Shown here piece after piece: positions 27,621-36,954 of a DNA stretch of 64,000 bases (positions are counted from its first letter, which is position 1; each line of letters begins with the position of its first letter). Under the pieces are notes generated by a model. It searched no databases. It was not told the origin of the DNA and saw nothing but the letters and a program-made list of their open reading frames with translations. Source of the DNA: Kitasatospora papulosa (lineage in GTDB: Bacteria; Actinomycetota; Actinomycetes; Streptomycetales; Streptomycetaceae). The stretch is taken from positions 1 to 64,000 of the forward strand of contig NZ_JNYQ01000017.1 of assembly GCF_000717245.1 (NCBI RefSeq), read 5' to 3'. A program made the translations under genes and the position numbers.

Positions 27621-27745
27621 AGCTCACGGACCCTCTTCCGGCATCAGGCGTCAATGCTGGCTTCCTCCTCGGACACCCTGTCGGCGCGGCTACGGTACGG
27701 GGAAGCCGGCCCACACGCCCTGCCCTTCGGCCGCAGGTATGTAGA

Positions 27746-28924
27746 TCAGCCTGTTCTGCTGACGAAGGGCCCGTCGTTCGCGAAGACGATCTTGGCGAAG
27801 TTGTCGCCGATGCGGCGGTGTCCTTCAGGACTGGGATGGATCCCGTCCGGCAGGGGGAGCTCTTCGTGGTCATTCTGGCCGTAGAGGTCGAGCCCGTCGA
27901 GGTAGTGGAGGTTCGGGTCTTCGGCGGACCGCTGCTTAACGATGTCGGCCAGGACCTCGCGGACGATTACGAGCGTCAACCGCCCGGCAGTAGTCTCGGC
28001 CGGATCACCGGTGGCCATGAACTTCAGGGTGCCACTGGAGAGGTCAGGCATGAGAGGTCCGGGGGTGTTCTCCTGTGTCGGACACAGGACCGGGGAAACC
28101 AATAGCAGGGGGGTCGTGGGGTGGCCCTCGCGGATGGTGTCAAGGAAGCCATGGATGGCGGGAACGAAGGCACGGAGGCGCATGGCGTCACTGTTGACGA
28201 CGTTGATGCCGAGCTTAAGGCTGATCAGGTCTGCGGGAGTGTCGCGTATGGCGCGAGCGGTGAACGGATCAACCAGTGCGCTTCCCCCGAATCCGAGGTT
28301 GATCAGATCCACATCGCCTGTGGACGCGGCCAGAGCAGGCCAGATGGTACTGGGGAAGACCGCGTTGGATCCGTGGCTTATAGAGCTGCCGTGGTGCAAC
28401 CACACCCGACGCCCAATATGCGGGGCTGGCTCGACGGGGACGTCTGTGTGCAGGGCGATCACCTCGGTGATCTCCGCGTGGGGTAGCCAGATCTCGATGT
28501 CCTTTTCGCCAGCGGGGAGCTCGGTGAAGTGCGCTGTGCCAACGGGGCCCGGAGTGAATTCCGCGGCCTGGGTCTGCATGTCGGTGATGGTGCGTAGGTT
28601 GCCGCCTGCCACAGTGGTCTGGGCGGTGAGGCGGCCGCCGACCAGAAGGTCGTAGATGCCGTCCGGAGGAGGCGGGAAGCCCCGATAGGCACGTTTGGTC
28701 GGCAGGGCGTCCAGGCGGATGGTGGTGGCACTGGTACGAAAGGCAAGCCGGATGCCGGAGGGCTGGGCCTCGGCCACAGCCAGCAGGTCGTCGGGGATCT
28801 GGCGGCGGGCCCATGCAGGCAGCCGGTGCGGCAGCAGTCCGTGGGCAGTTTCCTCGAGGTCAAGGTGCCCACGCAGGAAGTCAGCGGTGATGGGGGTTCT
28901 AATCAGGTTCTGATCGGTGCTCAT
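27746..28924 (-). CDS. SGNH/GDSL-type esterase
   Basis: 392 residues from the ATG at 28924. A beta-rich N-terminal domain (residues 1-170, with LVGGRLTAQTTVAGGN and EKDIEIWLPHAEITEVIAL) precedes the SGNH hydrolase fold: block I WLHHGSSISHGSNA with the nucleophile Ser, block II INLGFGGSALVD, block III KLGINVVNSD and block V LPDGIHPSPEGH with the Asp-x-x-His pair. This two-domain layout matches SGNH hydrolases with an N-terminal jelly-roll domain, often acyl or carbohydrate esterases. No signal peptide is seen. AAGGACCTGAGG lies before the start. Flanked by IS3 ruins and a TetR pseudogene, it is an isolated survivor. Confidence 0.87.
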   Translation of the reverse strand: MSTDQNLIRTPITADFLRGHLDLEETAHGLLPHRLPAWARRQIPDDLLAVAEAQPSGIRLAFRTSATTIRLDALPTKRAYRGFPPPPDGIYDLLVGGRLTAQTTVAGGNLRTITDMQTQAAEFTPGPVGTAHFTELPAGEKDIEIWLPHAEITEVIALHTDVPVEPAPHIGRRVWLHHGSSISHGSNAVFPSTIWPALAASTGDVDLINLGFGGSALVDPFTARAIRDTPADLISLKLGINVVNSDAMRLRAFVPAIHGFLDTIREGHPTTPLLLVSPVLCPTQENTPGPLMPDLSSGTLKFMATGDPAETTAGRLTLVIVREVLADIVKQRSAEDPNLHYLDGLDLYGQNDHEELPLPDGIHPSPEGHRRIGDNFAKIVFANDGPFVSRTG

Positions 28925-29279
28925 TGCCTCAGGTCCTTCAAATTTCGGGGTGGGTGTCGAGCCAGTCTGGGCTTGCCGTCGTGGGTAACGCGGCCTGTCA
29001 GGGGGGTGGATCGGCTCCGCAATGCGGTAGCCAAACAGTCCAGAGTTCAGGTTCCGGACTGCTGGGCATCGGTGTCGGTGTGGTCGAAGTCGCTGGCGAC
29101 TCCAGGGAGGCCTAGCCGTGGAAGACGCTGCCCACATGCAAACCGCGTGTGAATGGTCCGGCGCTCTGTGAGGTCGTAACCGCACGGGAGCGCCCACGTC
29201 GTATACGCGTGCTAGACACCGGCCCTGGCCGCCGCGGTATGCGGGGCCAGGCGGAGCCGTGCTGCTTCGTACCGACCTG
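28925..29279. other. Intergenic region upstream of the esterase
   Basis: About 350 bases. No gene or repeat recognised; it should contain the esterase promoter. Confidence 0.4.
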
Positions 29280-29520
29280 GGTGCGCCGTACGTGATTCCG
29301 GTAGGCGTTCACGAAGGCGGCCAGGGCGTCCCTACCTCCACGGTGGGTCCGAACATCGGCGACTCTGTCAGCAAGCTCCTCCAGTGCGAACAGTGCGATT
29401 TGCACTCTTGAGCTCGTGGGAGCTCTTGACGTGCGTGTAGAGACTCGCGGGCTGCACGTCGAAATGCCGAGGCGCGAGCGGACAGGGCCAAATGTTCGAA
29501 ACCGGCCTCATCGGGGAGCT
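29280..29520 (-). pseudogene. TetR-family regulator fragment (WHG-type)
   Basis: In minus-strand order and in different frames: AGFEHLALSA, then HFDVQPASLYTHVKSSHELK (HTH recognition helix), then IALFALEELADRVADVRTHR and GGRDALAAFVNAYRNHV (start of the WHG ligand domain). The first helix and the C-terminal half are missing, and at least two frameshifts interrupt it. Confidence 0.75.
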
Positions 29521-29529
29521 CGGTGCCAG

Positions 29530-29955
29530 CTACCCCCCCTCGGTCCCCCTCGAACCATAGCCTTTATCTAACTCGAGAATTCCTATGGCGATCATAGTTC
29601 TACCTAGGGGTACTAGGCAAATATGGAAGCGGTTCAGTAGAGCGTAGGCCACAAAAAGGTCTAAATCACAGAAAAAGTCACGGACGCGAGCAGTTGATGC
29701 ACAGGAAGGCGACATCAGTGTTGGTCAGTCAGCACACCACTCTGTGGGCCCATCGAGGGACGGAGAGAACGGTGGATGGCGCCAGGTTCTGTATTGATCG
29801 CGAGCGTTGTTGACACGAGGAGGGGCTTGATCAAGGACGCAGATCTTCGGTGCGGTAGAGCTGTCTGCGCACATGAACGGGTGAGGCTGGGGTGGGGTGG
29901 CCGGGGCGAGGCTCGCCGGCGTGTCCGAGGCGCGGATCCTCTGTACGGTGCCCAT
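29530..29955. other. AT-rich intergenic patch
   Basis: Bases 29560-29720 are clearly poorer in GC than any neighbour, with runs such as AAAAAGG and TAAATCACAG. It contains CCTAGGGGTACTAGG at about 29604. No gene is visible. It lies just upstream of the XRE regulator and small-gene cassette, and may be the promoter and boundary of an acquired segment. Confidence 0.5.
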
Positions 29956-31133
29956 ATGCCCACCACCATGCGCGGGGTGGGGCAGCGTATCGCCACCATC
30001 CGTCGAGCACGCCGGATGACGCAGGCCGGCCTCGCCCGCGCCGCCTATGTCTCCCTCGCCACCATCAAGGGCATCGAGCGCGGTGCCCGCTCACCGTCCG
30101 ACCACATGCTCGACTCGATCGCCGCGGCGCCCGCCATCGACCCGATTCACCTCATCGTCGGCAGCACCCGCACCGACAGCCGCGTACACGCCGCCGTGCC
30201 CGCAATCTCCGCAGCGATCGCCGCGTATGACATCCCCACCGACGACACCGCCCGCCCCCTCGACGAGCTCGGCGAAGACGTCGGCCAACTCGCGCAATGG
30301 CGCCTCGCCGCGCAGTACGCCCACATCGCCGAGCAGGCACCGCACCTCCTCACCGAGACGCTCACCGCGTTTCACCACAACACCGGCACCAACCGGCTAC
30401 GCGCCGTGCGCCTGCTCGCCACCACGACCCGCTCCGCGGACGCCGTGGCGTTCAAGTTCGGTGCACATAACCTCTCGGCCCGCCTGGTCGAGCTGATGCG
30501 GTGGGCCGCGGACAGAACAGAGGACCCCATCACGCAGGCGACCGCCGCGTACGTGCGCAGCGAAGTGTTCTTCGCCGCCCGAGCTCACACCGCCGGCCTG
30601 CGCGCCCTCGAACAGGCCCTCGACTCCTGCCCGTCCCCGGTCGGCCCCGCCTCGACGGCCGCTCGCGGTGCTCTGCACATGCGTGCCGCCGTCGTCGCCG
30701 GCCGGTACGGGAACACGGACCGGGTTGCCCTTCACCTCGCACAGGCACGGCGCCCCGGCGACTCGGTCCGAGAAGGGGCGTACGACGGCACGCAGTTCGG
30801 CCCCGACTCCGTACGCGCCCACGAGGTGTCGGTCGCCGTGAGCCTCGGGCGGGACCACCTGCAGCGGCCCTCGACGTCGCCGACGAGTGGACGCCGCCCA
30901 ACTCCCTGCCCCAGGAACGGCAGTCAGGTTTTTGGATCGAGCTGGCGCGGGCGCAGGTATGGGCAGGGCGCCCCGACGACGCATTCGAGTCACTGAAGGT
31001 CGCGCGGTTCATCGCGCCGCAGCACACCCGCGAGCACCCATGGGCCCGCGAATCAGCTGCGACAATCCGCCGGCTGAAGCGCACCGACGCCCAGTCGCTC
31101 ACGTCATTCGCGGAATGGATCGGCGCCGTCTGA
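29956..31133 (+). pseudogene. XRE-type HTH regulator with TPR-like C-terminus, one frameshift
   Basis: From the ATG at 29956 the N-terminal HTH is clear: GQRIATIRRARRMTQAGLAR, then AAYVSLATIKGIERGARSPS. The rest is a helical, TPR-like domain (LRALEQALDSCP, ALHMRAAVVAGRYGNTDRVA, LHLAQARRPG). Around 30857 one base is missing, and the protein continues in the next frame as AALDVADEWTPPNSLPQERQ, FWIELARAQVWAGRPDDAFE and WARESAATIRRL to the TGA at 31133. Total about 392 residues, the normal size for this Streptomyces family. It precedes the three small overlapping genes, a common genomic pairing. Confidence 0.82.
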
Positions 31134-31422
31134 CCTGAGGGAATACACGCTGTATCCCTTGCCGCAGCCCATGCTCAGTTTGTCCAAATCGACAAGCCAG
31201 ATCGGAGACAGGGAAATGCGAAAGCGCTGCGCCGACGCGTTACGGCGCAGCGACGACCCGGTGAGCATCGCACGCCTGCACGGCCGGGCATGCTGACACT
31301 GCGGCGCCGTCGCGCGAGGGCTCCGGCCCATCAGGCGTGTACAGCGAAAGACCGGCACCTGCGTGTGCACAGTCGTATCCTGCGGCTGCCCTGCCCTCGC
31401 AACGGTAGGAAGTGCGGCACCA
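31134..31422. other. Spacer with a strong hairpin and a possible 26-codon frame
   Basis: CGCTGCGCCG (31225-31234) pairs with CGGCGCAGCG (31243-31252) across an 8-base loop. A short frame from ATG 31216 (MRKRCADALRRSDDPVSIAR, 26 codons, with AGGGA upstream) overlaps it and could be a small gene; I cannot decide. Confidence 0.45.
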
Positions 31423-31627
31423 TGCCCATGACCACCCGCCCCTTGCCACCCCTCCACACGCTCACCGAGGCACAGCGCCGCGGCGCCGACTGCGTCGACT
31501 GTGCCACCCCCTACGCAACCAAGCGGCCACCGACCTCGGGGCACGACGTCGCACCGAAGACGGCCAGACGATCACCATTCACCCCCGCCGCTGCGCCGCC
31601 GCGTGCCGAGCGGGAGGCGCCCAGTGA
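31423..31627 (+). pseudogene. Small Cys-containing protein, one-base deletion
   Basis: Starts MPMTTRPLPPLHTLTEAQRR and GADCVDCATP, then the frame must jump at the C5 run near 31508 to continue as LRNQAATDLGARRRTEDGQT and IHPRRCAAACRAGGAQ, ending TGA 31625-31627. Homologous small proteins with one or two CxxC motifs follow XRE regulators in many Streptomyces genomes. A single missing C in a homopolymer suggests a base-call error. The stop overlaps the GTG start of the next gene, indicating translational coupling. Confidence 0.6.
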
Positions 31628-31797
31628 TCACCCTGTCGAAACTCACCGACGCCCCCGCACCCGACGACGCATACCTCATCCACATCGGACACCTCCGCAC
31701 CTGCGCACGCTGCACAGCCGGCAAGGACTGCCCCGCAGGGCAGACACTGCGGCGCGCCGTGGCCGCGGCCCGATTCACTCAGCGGGGGTCCCGATGA
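31624..31797 (+). CDS. Small hypothetical protein with paired Cys
   Basis: 57 residues, GTG start overlapping the previous stop (GTGA). The sequence has CARCTAGKDCPAG, an iron- or zinc-type Cys cluster, and a basic C-terminus. Its stop overlaps the ATG of the next gene (ATGA). Second member of the translationally coupled cassette after the XRE regulator. Function unknown. Confidence 0.65.
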   Translation: MITLSKLTDAPAPDDAYLIHIGHLRTCARCTAGKDCPAGQTLRRAVAAARFTQRGSR

Positions 31798-32327
31798 TGA
31801 GCGAGACCGCCCCGGCACCGGTTCCCGCCCCGACACCCGGACTGATCGCCCAACTGCAGACCCGTACGGCACTGGACCACACCGCGCAGGGCCGGGCCTA
31901 CGCGTCGCTGCTCATCACGTACCCTGCGCCGCAGTTCGAGGGCGTCGACCAGGCCGCGGTCGGGCGCCTCATGCACGGTGTGGCCCCCACGCTCGTCGCG
32001 GTCCCGGCCGTGCTGCCCGAGGCGGGTCCGTGTGGCACCGGCCGGGCGGCGCGGCGAACGCGCGAAGAGCCACCTGGGCACGTGCCCCAGGCACCTTCCG
32101 GAACCGGAATTGGGCCTGGCCGCCCGGCCCAGCCGTCGCGCGGCCAGGCGGCCGTGCCTCAGACCTCCGCCGCGCCACCCGTCCCTTCTGGGCGCTCCCC
32201 GCCCCCACGGATGCGTCACCCGGGCAGGACTCAAGTGGCTCACTGTCACGAAACGAACACATGGACAGGTCACGTATCTGGAATGGTTCCGGGCCCTACG
32301 GACGCACGTGCCGGCGAGGCCCGGTGA
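31794..32327 (+). CDS. Hypothetical protein, third gene of the small cassette
   Basis: 177 residues from ATG 31794. The first 75 residues (LIAQLQTRTALDHTAQGRAY, ASLLITYPAPQFEGVDQAAV) look like real coding sequence. The remainder is Pro/Arg-rich and may be out-of-frame read-through after a lost stop or frameshift, so the true end may be near 32030. Not recognised. Confidence 0.5.
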   Translation: MMSETAPAPVPAPTPGLIAQLQTRTALDHTAQGRAYASLLITYPAPQFEGVDQAAVGRLMHGVAPTLVAVPAVLPEAGPCGTGRAARRTREEPPGHVPQAPSGTGIGPGRPAQPSRGQAAVPQTSAAPPVPSGRSPPPRMRHPGRTQVAHCHETNTWTGHVSGMVPGPTDARAGEAR

Positions 32328-32370
32328 CGGCGCCCGTCGCGCGGTTCCCGGCGCGATCAGGTACCCAGGA

Positions 32371-34842
32371 ATGGTGGACAAGGACGCGACCGACCCGTTT
32401 GTGCATGTCCGGGGCGCCAGTGAGAACAACCTTCGGAACATCGACGTCGACGTTCCGCGGGACGCGATGGTCGCCTTCACCGGTGTTTCCGGCTCCGGCA
32501 AGTCCTCGCTCGCGTTCGGCACGCTCTACGCTGAGGCCCAGCGGCGCTACTTCGAGTCCGTAGCCCCTTACGCACGCAGGCTGTTGCAACAGGTCGGTGC
32601 ACCGCACGTGCAGGAAGTCACCGGACTGCCACCGGCGGTGGCCCTGCAGCAGCGACGCGGGGCGCCCAGTTCCCGCTCGACGGTCGGCACCATCACCACG
32701 CTATCCAATCTGCTGCGCATGCTGTATTCCCGCGCCGGAACCTATCCGCCCCAGGCCGCACGGCTGGAGGCCGAGTCGTTCTCACCCAACACCGCGGCCG
32801 GCGCCTGCCCGCACTGCCATGGACTGGGTGTCGTGCACGACGTCGCCGAGGAGCTGCTCGTCCCGGACCCCTCGCTGAGCATCCGCGAGGGGGCGATCGC
32901 CGCCTGGCCGGGTGCCTGGCAGGGCGCCAACCTGCGCAGCGTCGTGAGTGGCCTGGGGGTCGACATCGACCGGCCGTGGCGCAGGCTCAGGAAGAAGGAC
33001 CGGGACTGGCTGCTGTACACGGACGAGCAGCCCTCCGTGTTCATCGAGCCGGAGGAGGACCGCGTCGACTACGGCTACCAGGGCAAGTTCTGGAGCGCCC
33101 GTAAGCACGTCATGCACGTCCTTGCCGACTCCAAGAGCGAGAAGATGCGCGAACGGGCGCTCCGGTTCGTCAGGAGTGTGCCCTGCCCGGAGTGCCATGG
33201 CAGCGGATTGCGGCCCGAGGCGCTCGCCGTGACCTTCGCCGGGCGTTCCATCGCCGAGATCAACGCGATGCCGCTCACCGAGGTCGGGGCGCTGCTACGG
33301 CCCGTCGCGGGGCGGTCCGAGGCCGACGCCACCACGTCGACCGCGCGATCCGGTGAGACGACCGAGGTCGCGGTCCGGATCTGCGGCGATCTGGTCGCGC
33401 GGGTCGATGTACTGCTCGACCTGGGTCTCGGATATCTCAGTCTCGGGCGCCGCTCGACGACCCTGTCGCCGGGCGAGGCGCAGCGTCTGCGGATCGCCAC
33501 GCAGTTGCGCTCGGGGCTGTTCGGCGTCGTCTACGTCCTCGACGAACCCTCCGCGGGCCTGCATCCGGCTGACGCGGAACCGCTTCTGGACGTGCTGGAG
33601 CGCCTCAAGGCGGCGGGCAACTCGCTGTTCGTCGTGGAGCACGACATGGACGTGGTGCGGCGGGCGGACTGGGTGGTCGACATCGGCCCTGGCGCGGGCG
33701 AGGGCGGCGGGCGCGTGCTCTACAGCGGCCCGGTCGGCGGTCTGGAGCGGGTGGGCGAGTCGGCTACGAGCCAGTACCTGTTCGGGCGCGCCGAGCCGGT
33801 CGATCACCGGCCGCGCACTCCGCACGGTTGGCTGCACCTGAGCGGGGTCTCCCGCCACAATCTCCACGACGTGTCCGTCGACATACCGCTCTGCGTGCTG
33901 ACGGCGGTGACGGGCGTGTCCGGTTCAGGAAAGTCGACGCTGGTGACGCAGGTGCTCGCGGAGGTCGTCCGCGGCCACCTCGGACTCGTACCCGAGGAGC
34001 CTGACGAGGCGCAGTTGGAGGTCGACGTCCAGGACGCGTCGGGGGTCGAGTCGTTCGACCGGATGGTCCGGGTCGACCAACGGCCCATCGGCCGAACCCC
34101 TCGGTCCAACTTGGCCACGTACACGGGGATGTTCGATGCGGTGCGCAAGCTGTACGCGGCGACGGACGAGGCCAGGGCGCGCGGCTACTCCGCCGGGCGG
34201 TTCTCCTTCAACGTGGCCGAAGGGCGGTGCGACACCTGCCAGGGCGAAGGATTCGTCGCGGTGGAACTGCTCTTCCTGCCTGGTACCTACGCACCGTGCC
34301 CGACCTGCCAGGGCGCCCGGTACAACGCCGCAACGCTGGAAGTGACCTACCGCGGCAAGAACATCGCGGAAGTGCTGGGGCTGTCCGTCGACGCCGCCGC
34401 CACGTTCCTGTCCGCCGTACCGGCCGCCTCCCGCAGTCTGGAGACGTTGCGTGAGGTGGGACTGGGGTACCTGCGTCTGGGGCAGCCCGCGACGGAGCTC
34501 AGCGGCGGTGAGGCGCAGCGCATCAAATTGGCCACCGAACTGCAGCGAGCCCGCCGAGGCCACGCGCTCTACCTGCTCGACGAGCCGACGGCGGGGCTGC
34601 ACCCCTCGGACGTCGCACTGCTGCTGCGACAGTTGCATCGCCTCGTCGACGCCGGCAACACGGTCGTCCTCGTCGAGCACGATCTGGACACCATCGTCAT
34701 CGCCGACTGGGTCATCGACCTCGGGCCGGGCGGCGGCGAGGCGGGCGGGCGGTTGGTCGCGGCGGGGCCACCGGCCAAGGTGGCGAGAGCCCGTCGGAGC
34801 GCCACCGCTCCCTACCTCGCGGCCCGGCTCGCGGGCTCCTGA
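32371..34842 (+). CDS. UvrA-like ABC ATPase, class II (drug-resistance/repair type)
   Basis: 823 residues from the ATG at 32371. Two ABC halves: Walker A GVSGSGKSS (about residue 34) and GVSGSGKST (about 516), signatures LSPGEAQRLRIATQL and LSGGEAQRIKLATEL, Walker B VYVLDEPSAGLHP and LYLLDEPTAGLHP. Zinc modules CPHCHGLG, CPECHGSG and the second-half CDTCQGEG...CPTCQGARYN are intact. It is shorter than housekeeping UvrA (about 950) and lacks most of the UvrB-binding insert, as in UvrA2/DrrC-type proteins linked to resistance against DNA-binding antibiotics. The ribosome-binding site is weak (AGGA abutting the ATG). No biosynthetic cluster adjoins it. Confidence 0.9.
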   Translation: MVDKDATDPFVHVRGASENNLRNIDVDVPRDAMVAFTGVSGSGKSSLAFGTLYAEAQRRYFESVAPYARRLLQQVGAPHVQEVTGLPPAVALQQRRGAPSSRSTVGTITTLSNLLRMLYSRAGTYPPQAARLEAESFSPNTAAGACPHCHGLGVVHDVAEELLVPDPSLSIREGAIAAWPGAWQGANLRSVVSGLGVDIDRPWRRLRKKDRDWLLYTDEQPSVFIEPEEDRVDYGYQGKFWSARKHVMHVLADSKSEKMRERALRFVRSVPCPECHGSGLRPEALAVTFAGRSIAEINAMPLTEVGALLRPVAGRSEADATTSTARSGETTEVAVRICGDLVARVDVLLDLGLGYLSLGRRSTTLSPGEAQRLRIATQLRSGLFGVVYVLDEPSAGLHPADAEPLLDVLERLKAAGNSLFVVEHDMDVVRRADWVVDIGPGAGEGGGRVLYSGPVGGLERVGESATSQYLFGRAEPVDHRPRTPHGWLHLSGVSRHNLHDVSVDIPLCVLTAVTGVSGSGKSTLVTQVLAEVVRGHLGLVPEEPDEAQLEVDVQDASGVESFDRMVRVDQRPIGRTPRSNLATYTGMFDAVRKLYAATDEARARGYSAGRFSFNVAEGRCDTCQGEGFVAVELLFLPGTYAPCPTCQGARYNAATLEVTYRGKNIAEVLGLSVDAAATFLSAVPAASRSLETLREVGLGYLRLGQPATELSGGEAQRIKLATELQRARRGHALYLLDEPTAGLHPSDVALLLRQLHRLVDAGNTVVLVEHDLDTIVIADWVIDLGPGGGEAGGRLVAAGPPAKVARARRSATAPYLAARLAGS

Positions 34843-35459
34843 CGACGGCGTGAGCGGCTGAGCACCGGTCACAGGGAGCAGGCCCCTACGGGGAGAACGA
34901 GCTGTCAGGCCCGGCCGCCTGCATCGGCCGGCGGAGCCGGCGTGTCATCGCAGCGCCGACGCCAATGCAGGCGTCGTCGCAGGGCACTGCGGTGGTGGCT
35001 CTCCTCGCGGCGGCCCCGGTCGCCCCGACCGAGACTGCGAGGCGCATGGCGCGGGCCCTTCCTGCTCGGCGCGCCGACGAGTCTGGCCAGGCACTGCGTT
35101 GCCGTTCGCCGCACCGCCGAAGCAGCGTGTGCCCAGACAGGTCCCCTGCGGCTGCTTGACCAGACCGCCCCTGAGGCTGCGTTTCCGACGCCGCCCGGCC
35201 ACGCGCCCAGGCGAAGTGGCGGCCTCGCTCGTCATGGTCGGATGCGGCGGCGGAAGAGCCAGGGAATGACGAGGGGTACACGGCATTCCCGCACATCCGC
35301 CGGCCCAGAGGTGGGATGGTTCTGGTGGGCCGGCACGCACTCTGCAGCACTGACCGGCCCGAATATCGCTCCCATTCTGGTTACGCATGGTGGGGCACAG
35401 GCGTTCAAAGCTCGTCGAGTGCCCTTCGTGCGCCTGTACCCGCATGGCAGCGCATTGCC
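34843..35459. other. Intergenic region
   Basis: About 600 very GC-rich bases between the UvrA-like gene and the CsbD terminator. Open frames are shadows; no gene recognised. Confidence 0.45.
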
Positions 35460-35493
35460 GGGCCCTCACCAGTCGGTAATCCGGTGAGGGCCC
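35460..35493 (-). terminator. Hairpin terminator after csbD copy 1
   Basis: GGGCCCTCACC (35460-35470) pairs perfectly with GGTGAGGGCCC (35483-35493), 12-base loop, 26 bases beyond the csbD stop. No T-run, as is common in Streptomyces. Confidence 0.75.
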
Positions 35494-35518
35494 GGCAGAG
35501 TGGGGGCAGGAGACGACG

Positions 35519-35692
35519 TCAGTCGGTGAGAGCGTCCTTGATCTTTTCCTTCGCCTCGCGGGCGTCACCCTTGGCCTGGTCGGCCCGGCCCTCAGCGGTG
35601 AGGCGCTCGTTGCCGACGGTGCGGCCGGCAGCCTCCTTGACCTTGCCCTTGCCCTGCTCGGTCTTTGCCTGAGTCTTTTCGTCGGCAGCCAT
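35519..35692 (-). CDS. CsbD-family stress protein, copy 1
   Basis: 57 residues, highly charged and helical: MAADEKTQAKTEQGKGKVKE, AAGRTVGNERLTAEGRADQA, KGDAREAKEKIKDALTD. This is a complete CsbD domain, a small general-stress protein family induced through SigB-type control; its biochemical role is unknown. A start seven codons upstream (35713) is possible, but the second CsbD copy (61869-62042) shares the MAADEKTQAK start and differs upstream. The two copies differ at only three residues. Confidence 0.9.
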   Translation of the reverse strand: MAADEKTQAKTEQGKGKVKEAAGRTVGNERLTAEGRADQAKGDAREAKEKIKDALTD

Positions 35693-35845
35693 GTCACTCA
35701 CACCTTGCGTCACTCGACATCGGGAACACCCACCGCCTGGCCGTCTTTGCTTCGTTCAAACAGGTCACTCACCACCCATTTCGTCATACGAACTACAAAA
35801 ACGCGAGGGGCGTGGAACGCGGGGGCGACTGACCGGCACTGCTTC

Positions 35846-36018
35846 CCATTCTCTTGTTCTTCTCCTCGCCCTGATCCACTTCGGCGCCGGTTTCGCACTC
35901 AAGGCCTTGTGGTGGATCGCTGTCATCGTTCTCGTCGTATGGTTGCTCGGGCTTGGCGATCCGTCCGAGCGGCCACGGTGGCAAGGGCGGCCGCTGGTAC
36001 CGCTGGTACCGCTGGTAA
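35846..36018 (+). pseudogene. Small hydrophobic Streptomyces protein, damaged
   Basis: The segment FGAGFALKALWWIAVIVLVV, WLLGL and the end IRPSGHGGKGGRWYRWYRW match a roughly 55-residue hydrophobic protein common in Streptomyces stress loci. Here the expected ATG is ACTG, and a base is missing near 35853 and again near 35955, so three frames are needed. The final WYRWYRW comes from the 9-base repeat CGCTGGTAC. Confidence 0.65.
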
Positions 36019-36230
36019 AGAACACGATCCGACCGCGTGGTGGGGAGCGGCAGAACGACGCCGGTCCACCCCATCACGCGTTTCGTCAGACGCACCCCCT
36101 ACGCGGTCGGCCGATGCCTGCGCCCCGCTTGCGTACCTCGCATGTGGTGGGCATGGCGGCAGAGGGCAGGGGTAAGCGGTGAGCTGCGAGCGACGAAAGG
36201 CTCGCGAGCGACGGCGAGTAGGAGACTCCG

Positions 36231-36458
36231 GTGTTGATGGCCCACCCCGCGGTGCTGCGGAACCTTGTCGAGCAGTACGACACCCTGCGCATTCTCCAGG
36301 CCGAAAACGGTGACGCGGACGTGCAGCAACGGATGGACGACATCGCCTACACGCTCTGCGTATCAACCGGCACCCGCGACATCGACGCCGCCTTGGTCGC
36401 CGCGCGCCATCAGCTGCCCGGCGCACGCCCCCAGGACGACTCCGTCCTCACCGCCTGA
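36231..36458 (+). CDS. DUF5133-family protein
   Basis: 75 residues from GTG 36231 with GGAG upstream. MLMAHPAVLRNLVEQYDTLR is the family's opening, followed by VQQRMDDIAYTLCVSTGTRD and LVAARHQLPGA. Small soluble helical proteins restricted to Streptomyces and relatives; function unknown. A broken paralogue is at 60889-61035, also near a CsbD gene. Confidence 0.85.
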   Translation: MLMAHPAVLRNLVEQYDTLRILQAENGDADVQQRMDDIAYTLCVSTGTRDIDAALVAARHQLPGARPQDDSVLTA

Positions 36459-36548
36459 GCCCTGTATCGAGGTACCACGGCCGGCCAACCATAGCCGTGC
36501 CTTGCCGGCGGGTACGCTGCGCGATGGTCGACTGCATGGCAGATGACG

Positions 36549-36585
36549 GTGGCGCCCGCCCCGGATCCTCCGGGGCGGGCGCCAC
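36549..36585. terminator. 17-bp perfect hairpin
   Basis: GTGGCGCCCGCCCCGGA (36549-36565) and its exact inverse (36569-36585) around a TCC loop; 91 bases after the DUF5133 stop. Likely terminator. Confidence 0.85.
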
Positions 36586-36954
36586 CTGCGTTTCTTCGGC
36601 AATTCCCTCGTGAGCGTGGGGCGAGCAGAAGGTCTTCATACGTGTGGTGGCGCAGGAGTGCGGCGGCACGGTCGGTGTCTCCGGAGTCGACGAGGTCGCG
36701 TGAGGCTGCCGCGGATGCTTCTCCGCTCCACACTCGTCACAGCCCACATGCCGATGTCCTCGTGACCAACACCTCATCAGCTCGCCGGCGAGGTAGCCGG
36801 ATGCGATGGACCGCAGGACGGCGTAGGCGCACCGCCGGATCGCATTCCGGGGTCGGCACCAGCCTCCAGTGCCGGTGTCGCCTCTGGAGCGGTGCCGACA
36901 GGCGACACCCACCAGTCAGTCCACCCGGATGGCCGCAGCCGGCCACTGTGAGAC
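36586..36954. other. Intergenic region
   Basis: About 370 bases. The minus strand has short stretches resembling coding sequence (DTDRAAALLRHHTYEDLLLA), but no start, family or continuous frame; perhaps a gene ruin. Confidence 0.35.
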
